NCBI GenBank assembly: GCA_964651095.1
Contig: CAZYWO010000039.1
Span: forward strand, 1-15,459
Length of the DNA stretch: 15,459 nt
Direction: 5' to 3'
Source of the DNA: SUG1106 sp964651095
Lineage (GTDB): Bacteria; Bacillota; Clostridia; Peptostreptococcales; Anaerovoracaceae
Shown: positions 6,171-14,078 of the stretch, in pieces
Numbering within the stretch: the stretch's first letter is position 1
Layout of the letters: each line of letters opens with the position of its first letter
Translations under genes and position numbers: made by a program
The notes under the pieces: model-generated
The model's input: the letters and a program-made list of their open reading frames with translations, nothing else
What the model was told of the DNA's origin: nothing
Database searches by the model: none

Positions 6171-8933
6171 ATGTCTGAAACAAAACGAGGCCCGGGAAGA
6201 CCTCCCGGTTCAAAAAACAAGACAACTAAGACAAATAACACGACTAAAGGCAAAGCAGACTCCAAGGCAAAAGCCAAGGCTCAGGAAATTCAGGCAAAGA
6301 AGGCTGCCAACAAGCGTGTAATAGATGAAATATGGGCAATAACTACCATTGCAATCGGAATTTTCCTCGTAATCGCAACTTTTGCCGGAAGAGCCGGAAA
6401 ACTGGGTGAAATAATAGGATTGTGCCTCAAAGGATTGTTTGGTTTCATGGCTTACGTGCTGCCTTTTTATCTGATAGTTTTCGGAATACTGCTCTTTGCA
6501 AGGCAAACATCTCATTTCTCCCTGAAAACGATAGGGATGCTTTTAGTCATACTGCTTATGATCTGCACCATGAACTCGGTCAGATTCGTTGACGAAGAAA
6601 AAATAAAATGGTCCATAGAAGCGATAAAAGCATTTTATACGACAGGTGAAGAATTGCTAAGCGGCGGATTTTTTGGCATGATATTTGGTTCAGCGCTGAT
6701 AATGTGGCTGGGGAAAAGCGGCTGCTGGATATTTACAGTGGTAGTAACCATCATCTGTCTGCTGCTTTTGATTAACACTCCTGTATCGAGATTCTTTGCT
6801 AAAATCGGAGCAAAAATTGAGGAAAGAAAACTTATAAAGGAAAACGCTCATCTCGATATGGAAGATGATGACGATGATAATTATGGGGATTACCAGAGAT
6901 ATGAAGAAACAGTTCAGCCGGGTATAAAGTTCTCTTCAGGCAGAGCTGTAAATCCGGATAAAGAAAGCAATCAGACAATTGCAAGCAAGATTGCAAGCTC
7001 AAGAGAGGGAACTGCGTCAAAACGTGAAATTAAAATAGTAAACAGCAGCATTTTAGAAAATGACGAACAGCTTATGCCCGAAGAATCTAAGGAACAGATA
7101 AAAGAAAAAGAATATGTTCCGCCTAGTAAGGTAGTTCCTCTTACATCTGAAAGGAAAAACAGTATTCTTAAATACATGAACGACGACAGCCTTTTTGACC
7201 GAAAAAGATCTGAAACCACCGGACTGGAGGATAAATGCAGTGTGCCGGAAGGATATGGTATTGAAGGCTCAGGTTATACGTCTTTAAAAGGAACGGGTCT
7301 TGACTCTGATTCAAGTACCGGCAGTGAAAAAAAACAGAATCCGGCAGAAACAGACTCATATCAGGTGGAATTTAACCAACAGAATATGGGAACTCCGGCA
7401 CGTGAGGTTGTTGAAAAAATAAGCAATAAGGAAGCTCGCGAAGCTGTGCTTACAGAAGAAGAACTCAATCAGAGCCGGCCTGTCAAAGTGTATAAGAAAC
7501 CGCCTATCGCGCTGCTGGAAAGACCTACAGGCGGTGTAAAATCAAATAACAGTATTCTTACTGCTAAGGCAGAAAAACTGGAGGAAACCTTAAAGAACTT
7601 CCATGTAGATGCACGTGTAGTTCAGGTAACTCAAGGACCGACAGTCACAAGATATGAAATACAACCTGCGGTGGGCGTTAAAGTAAACAGCATAGTCAGA
7701 CTTTCCGACGACATAGCCCTGAACCTAGAAGCTAAATCCATAAGAATCGAAGCACCTATACCGGGAAAGGCTGCCGTAGGAATCGAAGTGGAAAACGATG
7801 CTGTCACAATGGTTCGCCTGCGCGAAATTATAGATTCTGACGAATTCAAAAAGAGCAAGTCCAAGATAACTTTCGCCGTCGGTAAGGATATAAGTGGAAA
7901 CGCCATAGTGGCAGACCTTAAGGCGATGCCGCATCTTTTGATAGCCGGTTCCACAGGCTCAGGCAAATCCGTATGCATAAACAGCATTATAACCAGCCTT
8001 ATTTATAAAGCAACGCCGGAGGAAGTTAAGCTTATATTAATCGACCCTAAAGTAGTTGAATTGGGCAATTACAATGGTATTCCTCACTTGCTTATTCCGG
8101 TTGTAACCGACCCGTCTAAGGCGGCAGCGGCGCTCAACTGGGCTGTGGCGGAAATGACGGACAGGTACAAGAAATTTGCGGAAGAAGGGGTAAGAGACTT
8201 AGAGTCTTACAACGAATCTGTGAGAGCCAATGAGGAATTGGAAAAAGTAATGCCGCAGGTGGTAATAATAATCGATGAACTTGCCGACCTGATGATGGCG
8301 GCTCCATCGCAGATTGAAGAATCCATATGCCGTCTGGCACAGATGGCAAGAGCCGCAGGTATGCACTTGATTGTAGCGACCCAAAGACCGTCGGTCGATG
8401 TAATTACCGGAGTCATCAAAGCCAACATACCATCAAGAATTGCCTTTGCAGTCTCATCTCAGGTGGATTCAAGAACCATTCTCGACATGCAGGGTGCAGA
8501 AAAACTTGTAGGTAAAGGCGATATGCTCTTTAACCCTATGGGAATGGGCAAGCCGATTCGAGTTCAAGGTACGTTTGTAACCGACGGAGAGGTACATAAG
8601 GTAATAGAATTTGTAAAAAGTCAGGTTGAGGAAGGTCAACCTTCCTATAATCCGGATGTTTTAACTAAAATAGAAAGGACCGATGTTCAGGAAAGTATGA
8701 ACGACAGCGACGAATTGCTGCCTGAAGCGATAGACTTAGTTGTAAGAAGCGGACAGGCTTCCGTCTCCATGCTGCAAAGACGTTTTAGAATAGGCTATAA
8801 CAGAGCCGCACGTATCGTAGATATGATGGAGGCAAGAGGTATTGTTGGACCTCAGGACGGCAGCCGCCCTCGTCAGGTTCTGATGACTAAGGAAGAACTG
8901 GAAAGGATGGAAACTGAAACAGAGGAAATATAG
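6171..8933 (+). CDS. ftsK: DNA translocase FtsK/SpoIIIE
   Basis: A membrane-anchored, ATP-driven double-strand DNA pump that clears chromosome DNA from the septum (and into the forespore in spore formers). Order: a basic N-terminal tail with an AT-hook-like core (KRGPGRPPGSKNK, residues 5-17) and a Lys/Thr/Ala-rich stretch to about 48; hydrophobic segments near 52-73, 90-110, 119-137, 163-180 and 185-202; a long polar linker (about 205-440) with an acidic run near 231; the alpha/beta motor with Walker A GSTGSGKS (593-600, Lys599) and Walker B IIIDELADL (Asp702/Glu703); and a C-terminal gamma winged helix (about 847-911) that reads KOPS/SRS-type sequences. At 920 aa it is longer than B. subtilis SpoIIIE, mostly in the linker. 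AGGAGA lies 7 nt before the start. Confidence 0.95.
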   Translation: MSETKRGPGRPPGSKNKTTKTNNTTKGKADSKAKAKAQEIQAKKAANKRVIDEIWAITTIAIGIFLVIATFAGRAGKLGEIIGLCLKGLFGFMAYVLPFYLIVFGILLFARQTSHFSLKTIGMLLVILLMICTMNSVRFVDEEKIKWSIEAIKAFYTTGEELLSGGFFGMIFGSALIMWLGKSGCWIFTVVVTIICLLLLINTPVSRFFAKIGAKIEERKLIKENAHLDMEDDDDDNYGDYQRYEETVQPGIKFSSGRAVNPDKESNQTIASKIASSREGTASKREIKIVNSSILENDEQLMPEESKEQIKEKEYVPPSKVVPLTSERKNSILKYMNDDSLFDRKRSETTGLEDKCSVPEGYGIEGSGYTSLKGTGLDSDSSTGSEKKQNPAETDSYQVEFNQQNMGTPAREVVEKISNKEAREAVLTEEELNQSRPVKVYKKPPIALLERPTGGVKSNNSILTAKAEKLEETLKNFHVDARVVQVTQGPTVTRYEIQPAVGVKVNSIVRLSDDIALNLEAKSIRIEAPIPGKAAVGIEVENDAVTMVRLREIIDSDEFKKSKSKITFAVGKDISGNAIVADLKAMPHLLIAGSTGSGKSVCINSIITSLIYKATPEEVKLILIDPKVVELGNYNGIPHLLIPVVTDPSKAAAALNWAVAEMTDRYKKFAEEGVRDLESYNESVRANEELEKVMPQVVIIIDELADLMMAAPSQIEESICRLAQMARAAGMHLIVATQRPSVDVITGVIKANIPSRIAFAVSSQVDSRTILDMQGAEKLVGKGDMLFNPMGMGKPIRVQGTFVTDGEVHKVIEFVKSQVEEGQPSYNPDVLTKIERTDVQESMNDSDELLPEAIDLVVRSGQASVSMLQRRFRIGYNRAARIVDMMEARGIVGPQDGSRPRQVLMTKEELERMETETEEI

Positions 8934-8934
8934 A

Positions 8935-10245
8935 ATGAAAGTATATTTTGAAACATTAGGATGCCCTAAAAATTTCAACGACACTCAGGTGGCAAAAGGA
9001 GTTCTTCTTAATTCGTCAGGTTATGAAATTGCTGAAAATCCGGAGGATGCAGATGTTATCGTAGTCAATACCTGTGGATTTATTAACGACGCTAAGAAAG
9101 AATCCATCGAAAAAATTTTCGATTATATGCCATATAGAGAAGAGGGCAAGAAACTGGTGGTGTCAGGCTGCCTTTCAGAGCGATATGCCGACGAACTTTT
9201 TGACGAAATGCCGGAGGTAGACTGTTTTCTCGGAGTTAACGAATACGAGAGGATGCCTGAGATTTTAGGTGATCTCGATAGGAGAAAAAAAGTGGTGACG
9301 AAGTGCTTTACCGATGTGCTGCCTAAAATGACAAGAAAGCTTGAAGAAAACCCTTACACCGCTACTTTAAAAATTGCCGAAGGCTGCGATAACTGCTGCG
9401 CTTACTGCGTAATCCCTCAAATCCGAGGCAGATACAGAAGCAAAAAGATGGAAGATATATTAGATGAAGCAAAAGAACTGGCGGATGCAGGCTGTAAAGA
9501 GATCATATTGATCGCCCAAGACGTTACCAATTACGGCAGAGATCTATACGGAGAATTGAAACTTGCCGAACTGCTCAGAAAGCTTTGCAAAATAGAAGGA
9601 CCTGAGTGGATTCGTCTGATGTATTGCTATGAAGATAGAATAACGGATGAACTTATTCAGGTTATGGCTGAGGAACCAAAGATTTGCCACTATATAGATA
9701 TTCCTATTCAGCACGCCTCTGACCATGTGCTTCACGCAATGAAAAGGCGTTCCACCGAAAATTCCATTAAAAACACCATAGAGAAATTGAGAAAAGCGAT
9801 TCCGGATATTCATATCAGAACGACGTTGATTGTGGGATTTCCTTCAGAAAGCGAGGAAGATTTCGATATACTTTTGGACTTCGTAGAGAAAACTAAATTT
9901 GCGCGTCTTGGCGTTTTCGCTTATTCACAGGAAGAAAACACCGTAGCAGGTCAAATGAAAGAACAGATTGACGAGGAAATTAAACAGGAAAGGCTGGATG
10001 CAGTAATGCGAAGGCAACTTGATATTTCTCTTGGCTATAATAAGGAAAAAATCGGGCAGGTAGTTCAGGTCCTTGTAGAGGAGCGGGACAAAGACAGAAG
10101 CTATGTAGGAAGAACCTGTTATGATGCGCCTGAAATCGATAATTCAATCTTGTTTACATCCGATAGGGCTCTTAAGGCAGGAGATATGGTTAAAGTCATC
10201 GTCGAAGATGCCTTTGATTATGATTTAGTTGGCAGGGAGGTTTAA
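8935..10245 (+). CDS. rimO: Ribosomal protein S12 methylthiotransferase RimO
   Basis: RimO is a radical-SAM enzyme that adds a methylthio group to the beta-carbon of the conserved Asp (Asp88/89) of ribosomal protein S12. The N-terminal UPF0004 domain has the three cluster cysteines Cys10 (TLGCPKN), Cys47 (NTCGF) and Cys79 (SGCLSERY). The radical-SAM CX3CX2C is Cys151/Cys155/Cys158 in GCDNCCAYCVIP, with a fourth cysteine (154) inside the motif. A TRAM-like domain forms the C-terminus (from about 375). TLGCPKN and the 436-aa length separate it from MiaB. Its start lies one base after the ftsK stop, with AGAGGAA inside the ftsK end as ribosome site, so translation is probably coupled. Confidence 0.94.
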   Translation: MKVYFETLGCPKNFNDTQVAKGVLLNSSGYEIAENPEDADVIVVNTCGFINDAKKESIEKIFDYMPYREEGKKLVVSGCLSERYADELFDEMPEVDCFLGVNEYERMPEILGDLDRRKKVVTKCFTDVLPKMTRKLEENPYTATLKIAEGCDNCCAYCVIPQIRGRYRSKKMEDILDEAKELADAGCKEIILIAQDVTNYGRDLYGELKLAELLRKLCKIEGPEWIRLMYCYEDRITDELIQVMAEEPKICHYIDIPIQHASDHVLHAMKRRSTENSIKNTIEKLRKAIPDIHIRTTLIVGFPSESEEDFDILLDFVEKTKFARLGVFAYSQEENTVAGQMKEQIDEEIKQERLDAVMRRQLDISLGYNKEKIGQVVQVLVEERDKDRSYVGRTCYDAPEIDNSILFTSDRALKAGDMVKVIVEDAFDYDLVGREV

Positions 10246-10246
10246 T

Positions 10247-10777
10247 ATGAATTTACCTAATAAATTGACAATAGGCAGAGTTGTGGCAGTACCGTTTTTT
10301 ATTGCTGCATACATGATGGAATACTATATATTGGCGTTCGTAATTTTTATAGCTGCTTCATTTACCGATATGCTTGACGGCAAAATAGCGCGTAAATATA
10401 ATCTGGTTACCAATTTTGGAAAAATTATGGACCCTCTTGCAGACAAAGTGCTTGTCTATTCAGCTTTTTGCCTCATGATACCTCAATATGTTCCGGCGTG
10501 GATGTTTATCATTATTTTAGCAAGAGAATTTACTGTTGCCGGCATGAGAACCGTTGCCGCTTCCGAAGGCATAGTAGTAGCGGCGGGAATGAGCGGCAAA
10601 ATTAAAACCGTTCTGCAAATGATTGCAGTTCCACTTTTGTTGCTGGTGCCTGCTTTACCCGGCATAAAGCTGCTGTGGTGGGCGGCGCAAGCTTTCCTGT
10701 GGGCATCTCTTGTGATGACTGTTTACTCGGGAATCGAATATGTAGTTCAGAACAAACAAGTATTTTCAATGAAATAA
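10247..10777 (+). CDS. pgsA: CDP-diacylglycerol-glycerol-3-phosphate 3-phosphatidyltransferase
   Basis: PgsA makes phosphatidylglycerophosphate from CDP-diacylglycerol and glycerol 3-phosphate in the inner membrane, the entry to phosphatidylglycerol and cardiolipin. The CDP-alcohol phosphotransferase signature D-x2-DG-x2-AR-x8-G-x3-D-x3-D is complete (Asp41, Asp44, Gly45, Ala48, Arg49, Gly58, Asp62, Asp66). Several hydrophobic helices follow, to a total of 176 aa. The in-frame TTG at 10229 lies before the ribosome site, so ATG 10247, 6 nt after GGGAGG (10235-10240), is the start. It begins one base after the rimO stop. The pgsA-cinA-recA order is common in Bacillota. Confidence 0.94.
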   Translation: MNLPNKLTIGRVVAVPFFIAAYMMEYYILAFVIFIAASFTDMLDGKIARKYNLVTNFGKIMDPLADKVLVYSAFCLMIPQYVPAWMFIIILAREFTVAGMRTVAASEGIVVAAGMSGKIKTVLQMIAVPLLLLVPALPGIKLLWWAAQAFLWASLVMTVYSGIEYVVQNKQVFSMK

Positions 10778-10801
10778 TAGCTTTTTGAATTAATTATAAA
10801 T

Positions 10802-10843
10802 CCTGCGTATTGTCATTTTTAATAATGTCAAATTTGATGCAGG
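10802..10843 (+). other. Imperfect inverted repeat between pgsA and cinA
   Basis: CCTGC (10802-10806) pairs with GCAGG (10839-10843), and TTGTCATT (10810-10817) pairs with AATGTCAA (10824-10831) except at one position. No T run follows, so it is not a standard terminator. It could be an RNA processing or regulatory hairpin in the 122-bp gap. Confidence 0.35.
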
Positions 10844-10899
10844 CTGATCGCAGCTGTAGATAAATTGCAGCAACAGACTAATATTTACGGAGATTGACT

Positions 10900-12132
10900 A
10901 TGAAAACAGCAATTTTAACTGTAGGAACAGAAATTTTATTCGGACAGATTGTTAACACAAACGCATCGTTTCTATCGCAGCAGCTTCAAAACATGGGATA
11001 CGATGTAATGTATCACTATTCGGTAGGAGATAATCCTAAAAGACTGAAAGAACTTATCGATTTTGCTTTTCACGATTGTGATTTAATTCTTACAACCGGA
11101 GGATTAGGTCCTACTCAAGACGATTTGACTAAAGAGGTAATCGCTGAAGCCATGGGCGACATCATCGTTGAAAATCCGGAGTGTATGAAGAATCTTCACG
11201 CTTACTACGAAAAAAACGGTTACGCCATGACTCCAAACAACCTTAAACAGGCATATATGCCTTCAAGAGCCACAGTGCTGCAAAACGATGCGGGCACGGC
11301 TCCCGGCTTTGCTTTGGAAAGAGACGGCAAGATGATTATCGCCATGCCGGGACCTCCTCGCGAAATGACAAGGATGTTTGAACTGAAGGTAAAGCCACTG
11401 CTCGAGAGCAGACAAGACAGCGTCATCTACTATAGGATTTTAAGAACTTTTGGAATTGGTGAATCTAAGATGGAAAACGACCTCCTTCCGCTTATAGACG
11501 GTCAAACTGACCCGACCATTGCAACCTATGCAAAGGAGGGCGAGTGCAGCCTTAGAATTGCATCCAAAAGAGCCACCAAGCAGGAAGCTTCCAAAGCTGT
11601 AGACGAGATGATCGGCCGAGTGGACAAAATCATTGGAGACTACATCTATAGTTATGACGATGAAGATTTAATAGATGTGGTAGGAAAACTCCTTCTGGAA
11701 AAGAAAATCACGATTTCATGTGCCGAATCATGCACCGGCGGAAAGTTTGCGGCGGCGCTTACTGATATTCCGGGGATATCGGAGGTATTTGAGAGAGGCA
11801 TCGTAACCTACAGCAATCGCGCTAAGATGGAGGAACTGGGTGTTAAAGCTGAAACTCTTGAAAAATATGGAGCCGTAAGTCCTGAAACTGCCGAAGAAAT
11901 GGCAGCCGGACTGGCATTAAAGACCGGTTCCGATCTGTGTATTTCAGTAACGGGCATTGCAGGCCCGGGCGGCGGCACAGAAGAAAAACCGGTTGGTTTG
12001 GTGTACATCGGACTGGCCTATAAAGGTCAAATTAAAGTAGTTCAATCCAAACGCAGAAATATTAACAGAAAGTGGAACAGAAATTACGCAGTGCTTGCAA
12101 TGCTAAATGAAGTTTACAGTTTAATAAAATAG
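10900..12132 (+). CDS. cinA: CinA-like protein with NMN amidohydrolase domain
   Basis: Two domains. The N-terminal MoCF-like domain (residues 1 to about 170) opens with LTVGTEILFGQIVNTN and has TTGGLGPTQDDLTKEV (65-80), the nucleotide-binding region linked to ADP-ribose pyrophosphatase activity in CinA. The C-terminal PncC domain (about 250-410) deamidates nicotinamide mononucleotide for NAD recycling and shows ISCAESCTGG (272-281) and VTGIAGPGGG. ATG 10900, 7 nt after GGAG (10889-10892), is chosen over an in-frame TTG at 10894. The name comes from competence and damage induction in other Bacillota. I see no LexA box upstream here. It ends the long run begun by asd. Confidence 0.94.
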   Translation: MKTAILTVGTEILFGQIVNTNASFLSQQLQNMGYDVMYHYSVGDNPKRLKELIDFAFHDCDLILTTGGLGPTQDDLTKEVIAEAMGDIIVENPECMKNLHAYYEKNGYAMTPNNLKQAYMPSRATVLQNDAGTAPGFALERDGKMIIAMPGPPREMTRMFELKVKPLLESRQDSVIYYRILRTFGIGESKMENDLLPLIDGQTDPTIATYAKEGECSLRIASKRATKQEASKAVDEMIGRVDKIIGDYIYSYDDEDLIDVVGKLLLEKKITISCAESCTGGKFAAALTDIPGISEVFERGIVTYSNRAKMEELGVKAETLEKYGAVSPETAEEMAAGLALKTGSDLCISVTGIAGPGGGTEEKPVGLVYIGLAYKGQIKVVQSKRRNINRKWNRNYAVLAMLNEVYSLIK

Positions 12133-12187
12133 TAAATTTAATAGCTGAAGCTAGTCATAACATCAGATTTTTTTAAAATTATTTTGT

Positions 12188-12228
12188 AAAATGTACAACA
12201 ATTTTTGTAAAAATGTTGTACATTTTTT
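12188..12228 (+). terminator. Strong terminator after cinA
   Basis: Arms 12188-12200 and 12214-12226 form a perfect 13-bp stem. The apical sequence can extend it (TTTTT/AAAAA around a GT), and the last Ts of the 3' arm continue to 12228. It closes the asd-to-cinA run and separates it from the repair module. Confidence 0.88.
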
Positions 12229-12240
12229 GTATTAGAAAAC

Positions 12241-12257
12241 CACCGGTAATGCCGGTG
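12241..12257. repeat. GC-rich small hairpin CACCGG-CCGGTG
   Basis: CACCGG (12241-12246) and CCGGTG (12252-12257) form a 6-bp GC stem with a 5-nt loop in otherwise AT-rich DNA, just after the cinA terminator. The plus strand has no immediate T run (ATTTTT starts near 12265). It could be a second, weaker terminator or a dispersed hairpin. Confidence 0.45.
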
Positions 12258-12358
12258 AATAGTTATTTTTATCCCTCCCAAAATTAGCCCAACTTCTTAA
12301 ATTTTCATTCTATTTATGCAAAATCATGAGATCGTTTTATAAAAAGTTATGAACTATA
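12258..12358. other. AT-rich gap before the repair module
   Basis: About 100 bp with no ORF of note, no terminator and no recognisable RNA. I see nothing in it beyond AT-rich spacer. The promoter of the repair module follows directly. Confidence 0.5.
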
Positions 12359-12387
12359 TTGACAAAAGAACAGTTGTTCTGTACAAT
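12359..12387 (+). promoter_or_regulatory. Sigma-A promoter of the alkD-like/DUF5131 operon
   Basis: TTGACA at 12359-12364, a 17-bp spacer and TACAAT at 12382-12387. The spacer contains the LexA box at 12368-12379, so a bound repressor would block RNA polymerase. The gene start is 33 bp downstream of the -10, with AAGGGAG at 12406-12412. Confidence 0.82.
12368..12379. promoter_or_regulatory. LexA operator (SOS box) of the alkD-like operon
   Basis: GAACAGTTGTTC matches the Bacillota LexA/DinR consensus GAAC-N4-GTTC exactly and lies between the -35 and -10 hexamers. The same pattern occurs in front of recA. These are the only two such boxes I found in the window. Confidence 0.82.
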
Positions 12388-12420
12388 ACAAACATAAAAT
12401 GACATAAGGGAGAAAATATC

Positions 12421-13113
12421 ATGGATGAAATTAAAAAAGCAATTCATTTAAAATTATTTGAATTACAAGACTTAGAATATAGGGAATTTTGCTCTAAACT
12501 AATGCCTACAGTAGATAAAGAGACCGTTATAGGAATTCGTACACCTCAACTTCGCAAACTTGCTCGTGAGGCGGCAAAAATGCCTGATATAAATCAGTTC
12601 ATGGATGAACTTCCACATAAATATTATGAAGAAAATAACCTGCATGGTATGATTATCGAAACCATAAAAGATTATGATGAATGTATATATAGATTAAACG
12701 AATTTTTGCCTTATGTGGATAATTGGGCTACTTGTGATATAATTTCACCTAAAATTTTTAAAAAGCATACTGAAGAACTTTTGAATCAGATTAGAAACTG
12801 GATAGATTCAGAACATACTTATACCGTTCGTTATGGCATAGGTATGCTTATGAGATTCTATCTCGATGATGAATTCAAACCTGAATATTTAGAAATGGTG
12901 TCAAGGATTGAATCCGACCAATACTATATCAATATGATGATTGCATGGTATTTTGCCACAAGTCTAGTCAAACAGTATGGTGAAACGATACCATATATAG
13001 AAAGAAAGGCTCTGAACTCATGGACACACAATAAGGCTATTCAAAAAGCTATTGAAAGCAATCGGGTTACCGATGAAAATAAAGCATATCTGCGTACATT
13101 GAAAATAAAGTAG
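12421..13113 (+). CDS. AlkD-like DNA alkylation repair protein
   Basis: A 230-residue all-helical (HEAT-like repeat) protein of the DNA alkylation repair family (PF08713), whose member AlkD removes N3- and N7-alkylated bases without flipping them. The start LFELQDLEYREFCSKLMP and VIGIRTPQLRKLARE (36-50) are typical of the short Bacillota group. VDNWATCD (99-106) supplies the Trp/Asp pair (Trp102, Asp106) matching AlkD Trp109/Asp113. Arg137 and Trp176 are candidates for AlkD Arg148 and Trp187. AAGGGAG sits 8 nt before the ATG. It is the first gene of a LexA-box-controlled pair, with DUF5131 beginning 9 bp after its stop. It is AT-richer to the eye than the cinA and ftsK genes, which may mean separate acquisition. 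Glycosylase activity is inferred, not proven. Confidence 0.88.
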   Translation: MDEIKKAIHLKLFELQDLEYREFCSKLMPTVDKETVIGIRTPQLRKLAREAAKMPDINQFMDELPHKYYEENNLHGMIIETIKDYDECIYRLNEFLPYVDNWATCDIISPKIFKKHTEELLNQIRNWIDSEHTYTVRYGIGMLMRFYLDDEFKPEYLEMVSRIESDQYYINMMIAWYFATSLVKQYGETIPYIERKALNSWTHNKAIQKAIESNRVTDENKAYLRTLKIK

Positions 13114-13122
13114 GCAACTGTT

Positions 13123-13848
13123 ATGGCAATGTGGAATCAGTGGAGAGGCTGCCATAAATGCAGCGAAGGCTGTAGATATTGCTATATTCATAAAGGCGAT
13201 ATGAGACGCGGCAAAAATACCGATGTGATAAGAAAGAGCAATAAATTTTTTCTGCCAATACAAAAAGATAAAAACGGAAATTTTAAGATAAAATCAGGGA
13301 AAACGGTTTACCTGTGTTTTTCAACAGATTTTCTTATAGAAGATGCTGATCTGTGGCGAGATGATTGCTGGGACATAATGAAAAAACGTCAGGACTTAAA
13401 GTTCATATTTTTGACTAAACGCATTGATCGTTTTTTTAAATGCATACCAAGAGACTGGGGCAGCGGTTATGACAACGTGGTAATAGGCTGTACCGTGGAA
13501 AATCAGAATAATGCAGATTACCGATTATCGGTTTTTGACAAATTACCAATTAAGCATAAAAATATAATATGCCAGCCTTTTATAGAAAGAGTGGATTTAT
13601 CTGAACATCTCCAAAATGTGGAGCTGGTAGTAGTGAGAGGCGAGTCTGACCGGAACGCGCGTATATTAAATTATGATTGGGTATTGAAAATCAGACAGCA
13701 ATGTATAGAAAACGGCGTTAATTTTCAATTTCGTCAGCTTGGAACTAATTTTGAAAAGGATGGCAGACTTTATAAGATAAAAACCAATCGTTTATTCAGT
13801 CAGGCGAGAAAAGCAGATATTGATTGGTACATAGATAAAGATTCTTAA
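13123..13848 (+). CDS. DUF5131 / phage Gp37/Gp68-like putative radical-SAM protein
   Basis: A 241-residue protein that I recognise as the DUF5131 (phage Gp37/Gp68, PF07505) family, which has no settled function. Near the N-terminus, WRGCHKCSEGCRYCYIHKGD holds Cys13-x3-Cys17-x2-Cys20, the spacing of radical-SAM [4Fe-4S] sites, plus an extra Cys10. Later segments VYLCFSTDFLIEDADLWRD, LKFIFLTKR and VVIGCTVENQ look like successive strand-helix units of a TIM-barrel-like fold. VVVRGESDRNAR (about 171-182) is another conserved-looking block. The start may be ATG 13123 or ATG 13129; the ribosome site is weak (AAGTAGG at the alkD-like stop), suggesting coupling to the gene before it. Co-transcription with the AlkD-like gene under a LexA box points to DNA damage repair, by inference only. 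Confidence 0.82.
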   Translation: MAMWNQWRGCHKCSEGCRYCYIHKGDMRRGKNTDVIRKSNKFFLPIQKDKNGNFKIKSGKTVYLCFSTDFLIEDADLWRDDCWDIMKKRQDLKFIFLTKRIDRFFKCIPRDWGSGYDNVVIGCTVENQNNADYRLSVFDKLPIKHKNIICQPFIERVDLSEHLQNVELVVVRGESDRNARILNYDWVLKIRQQCIENGVNFQFRQLGTNFEKDGRLYKIKTNRLFSQARKADIDWYIDKDS

Positions 13849-13895
13849 CCAATACTTACATTAAAAATCTTTCTTTTTATGATGAAAGCAGTCCT

Positions 13896-13926
13896 TTGAC
13901 AGTTCGCATAATAATCTATCTATTAT
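13896..13926 (+). promoter_or_regulatory. Possible upstream promoter in the recA leader
   Basis: TTGACA at 13896-13901 and TATTAT at 13921-13926, with a 19-bp spacer that is longer than ideal. It lies 48 bp after the DUF5131 stop. The hexamers are good, but the spacing makes this uncertain. Confidence 0.3.
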
Positions 13927-13973
13927 AGTTTTAACGTTGATATTTAAATGTTAATCACAATTTATGGAAAATA

Positions 13974-14002
13974 TTGACATTAAATTTTAGATGTGATAAA
14001 AT
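13974..14002 (+). promoter_or_regulatory. recA distal promoter, no LexA box
   Basis: TTGACA at 13974-13979, a 17-bp spacer, and TAAAAT at 13997-14002 preceded by TG (13994-13995), an extended -10. It has no overlapping LexA box, although transcripts from it would run through the box at 14079, so LexA might still act as a roadblock. Confidence 0.6.
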
Positions 14003-14039
14003 AATTATATAAACAATTATAAAATTTTGTTAAAAACCC

Positions 14040-14068
14040 TTGACCCAAAGAACAAAATAGGGTATTAT
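14040..14068 (+). promoter_or_regulatory. recA proximal promoter
   Basis: TTGACC at 14040-14045, a 17-bp spacer and TATTAT at 14063-14068. The expected start of transcription is near 14075, a few bases before the LexA box. Confidence 0.72.
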
Positions 14069-14078
14069 AAGAACATAA

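Noticed and set aside
7631..7987. Minus-strand ORF of 118 codons across ftsK
   Set aside because: It overlaps the FtsK motor region including Walker A. It is a frame shadow with no independent start signal.
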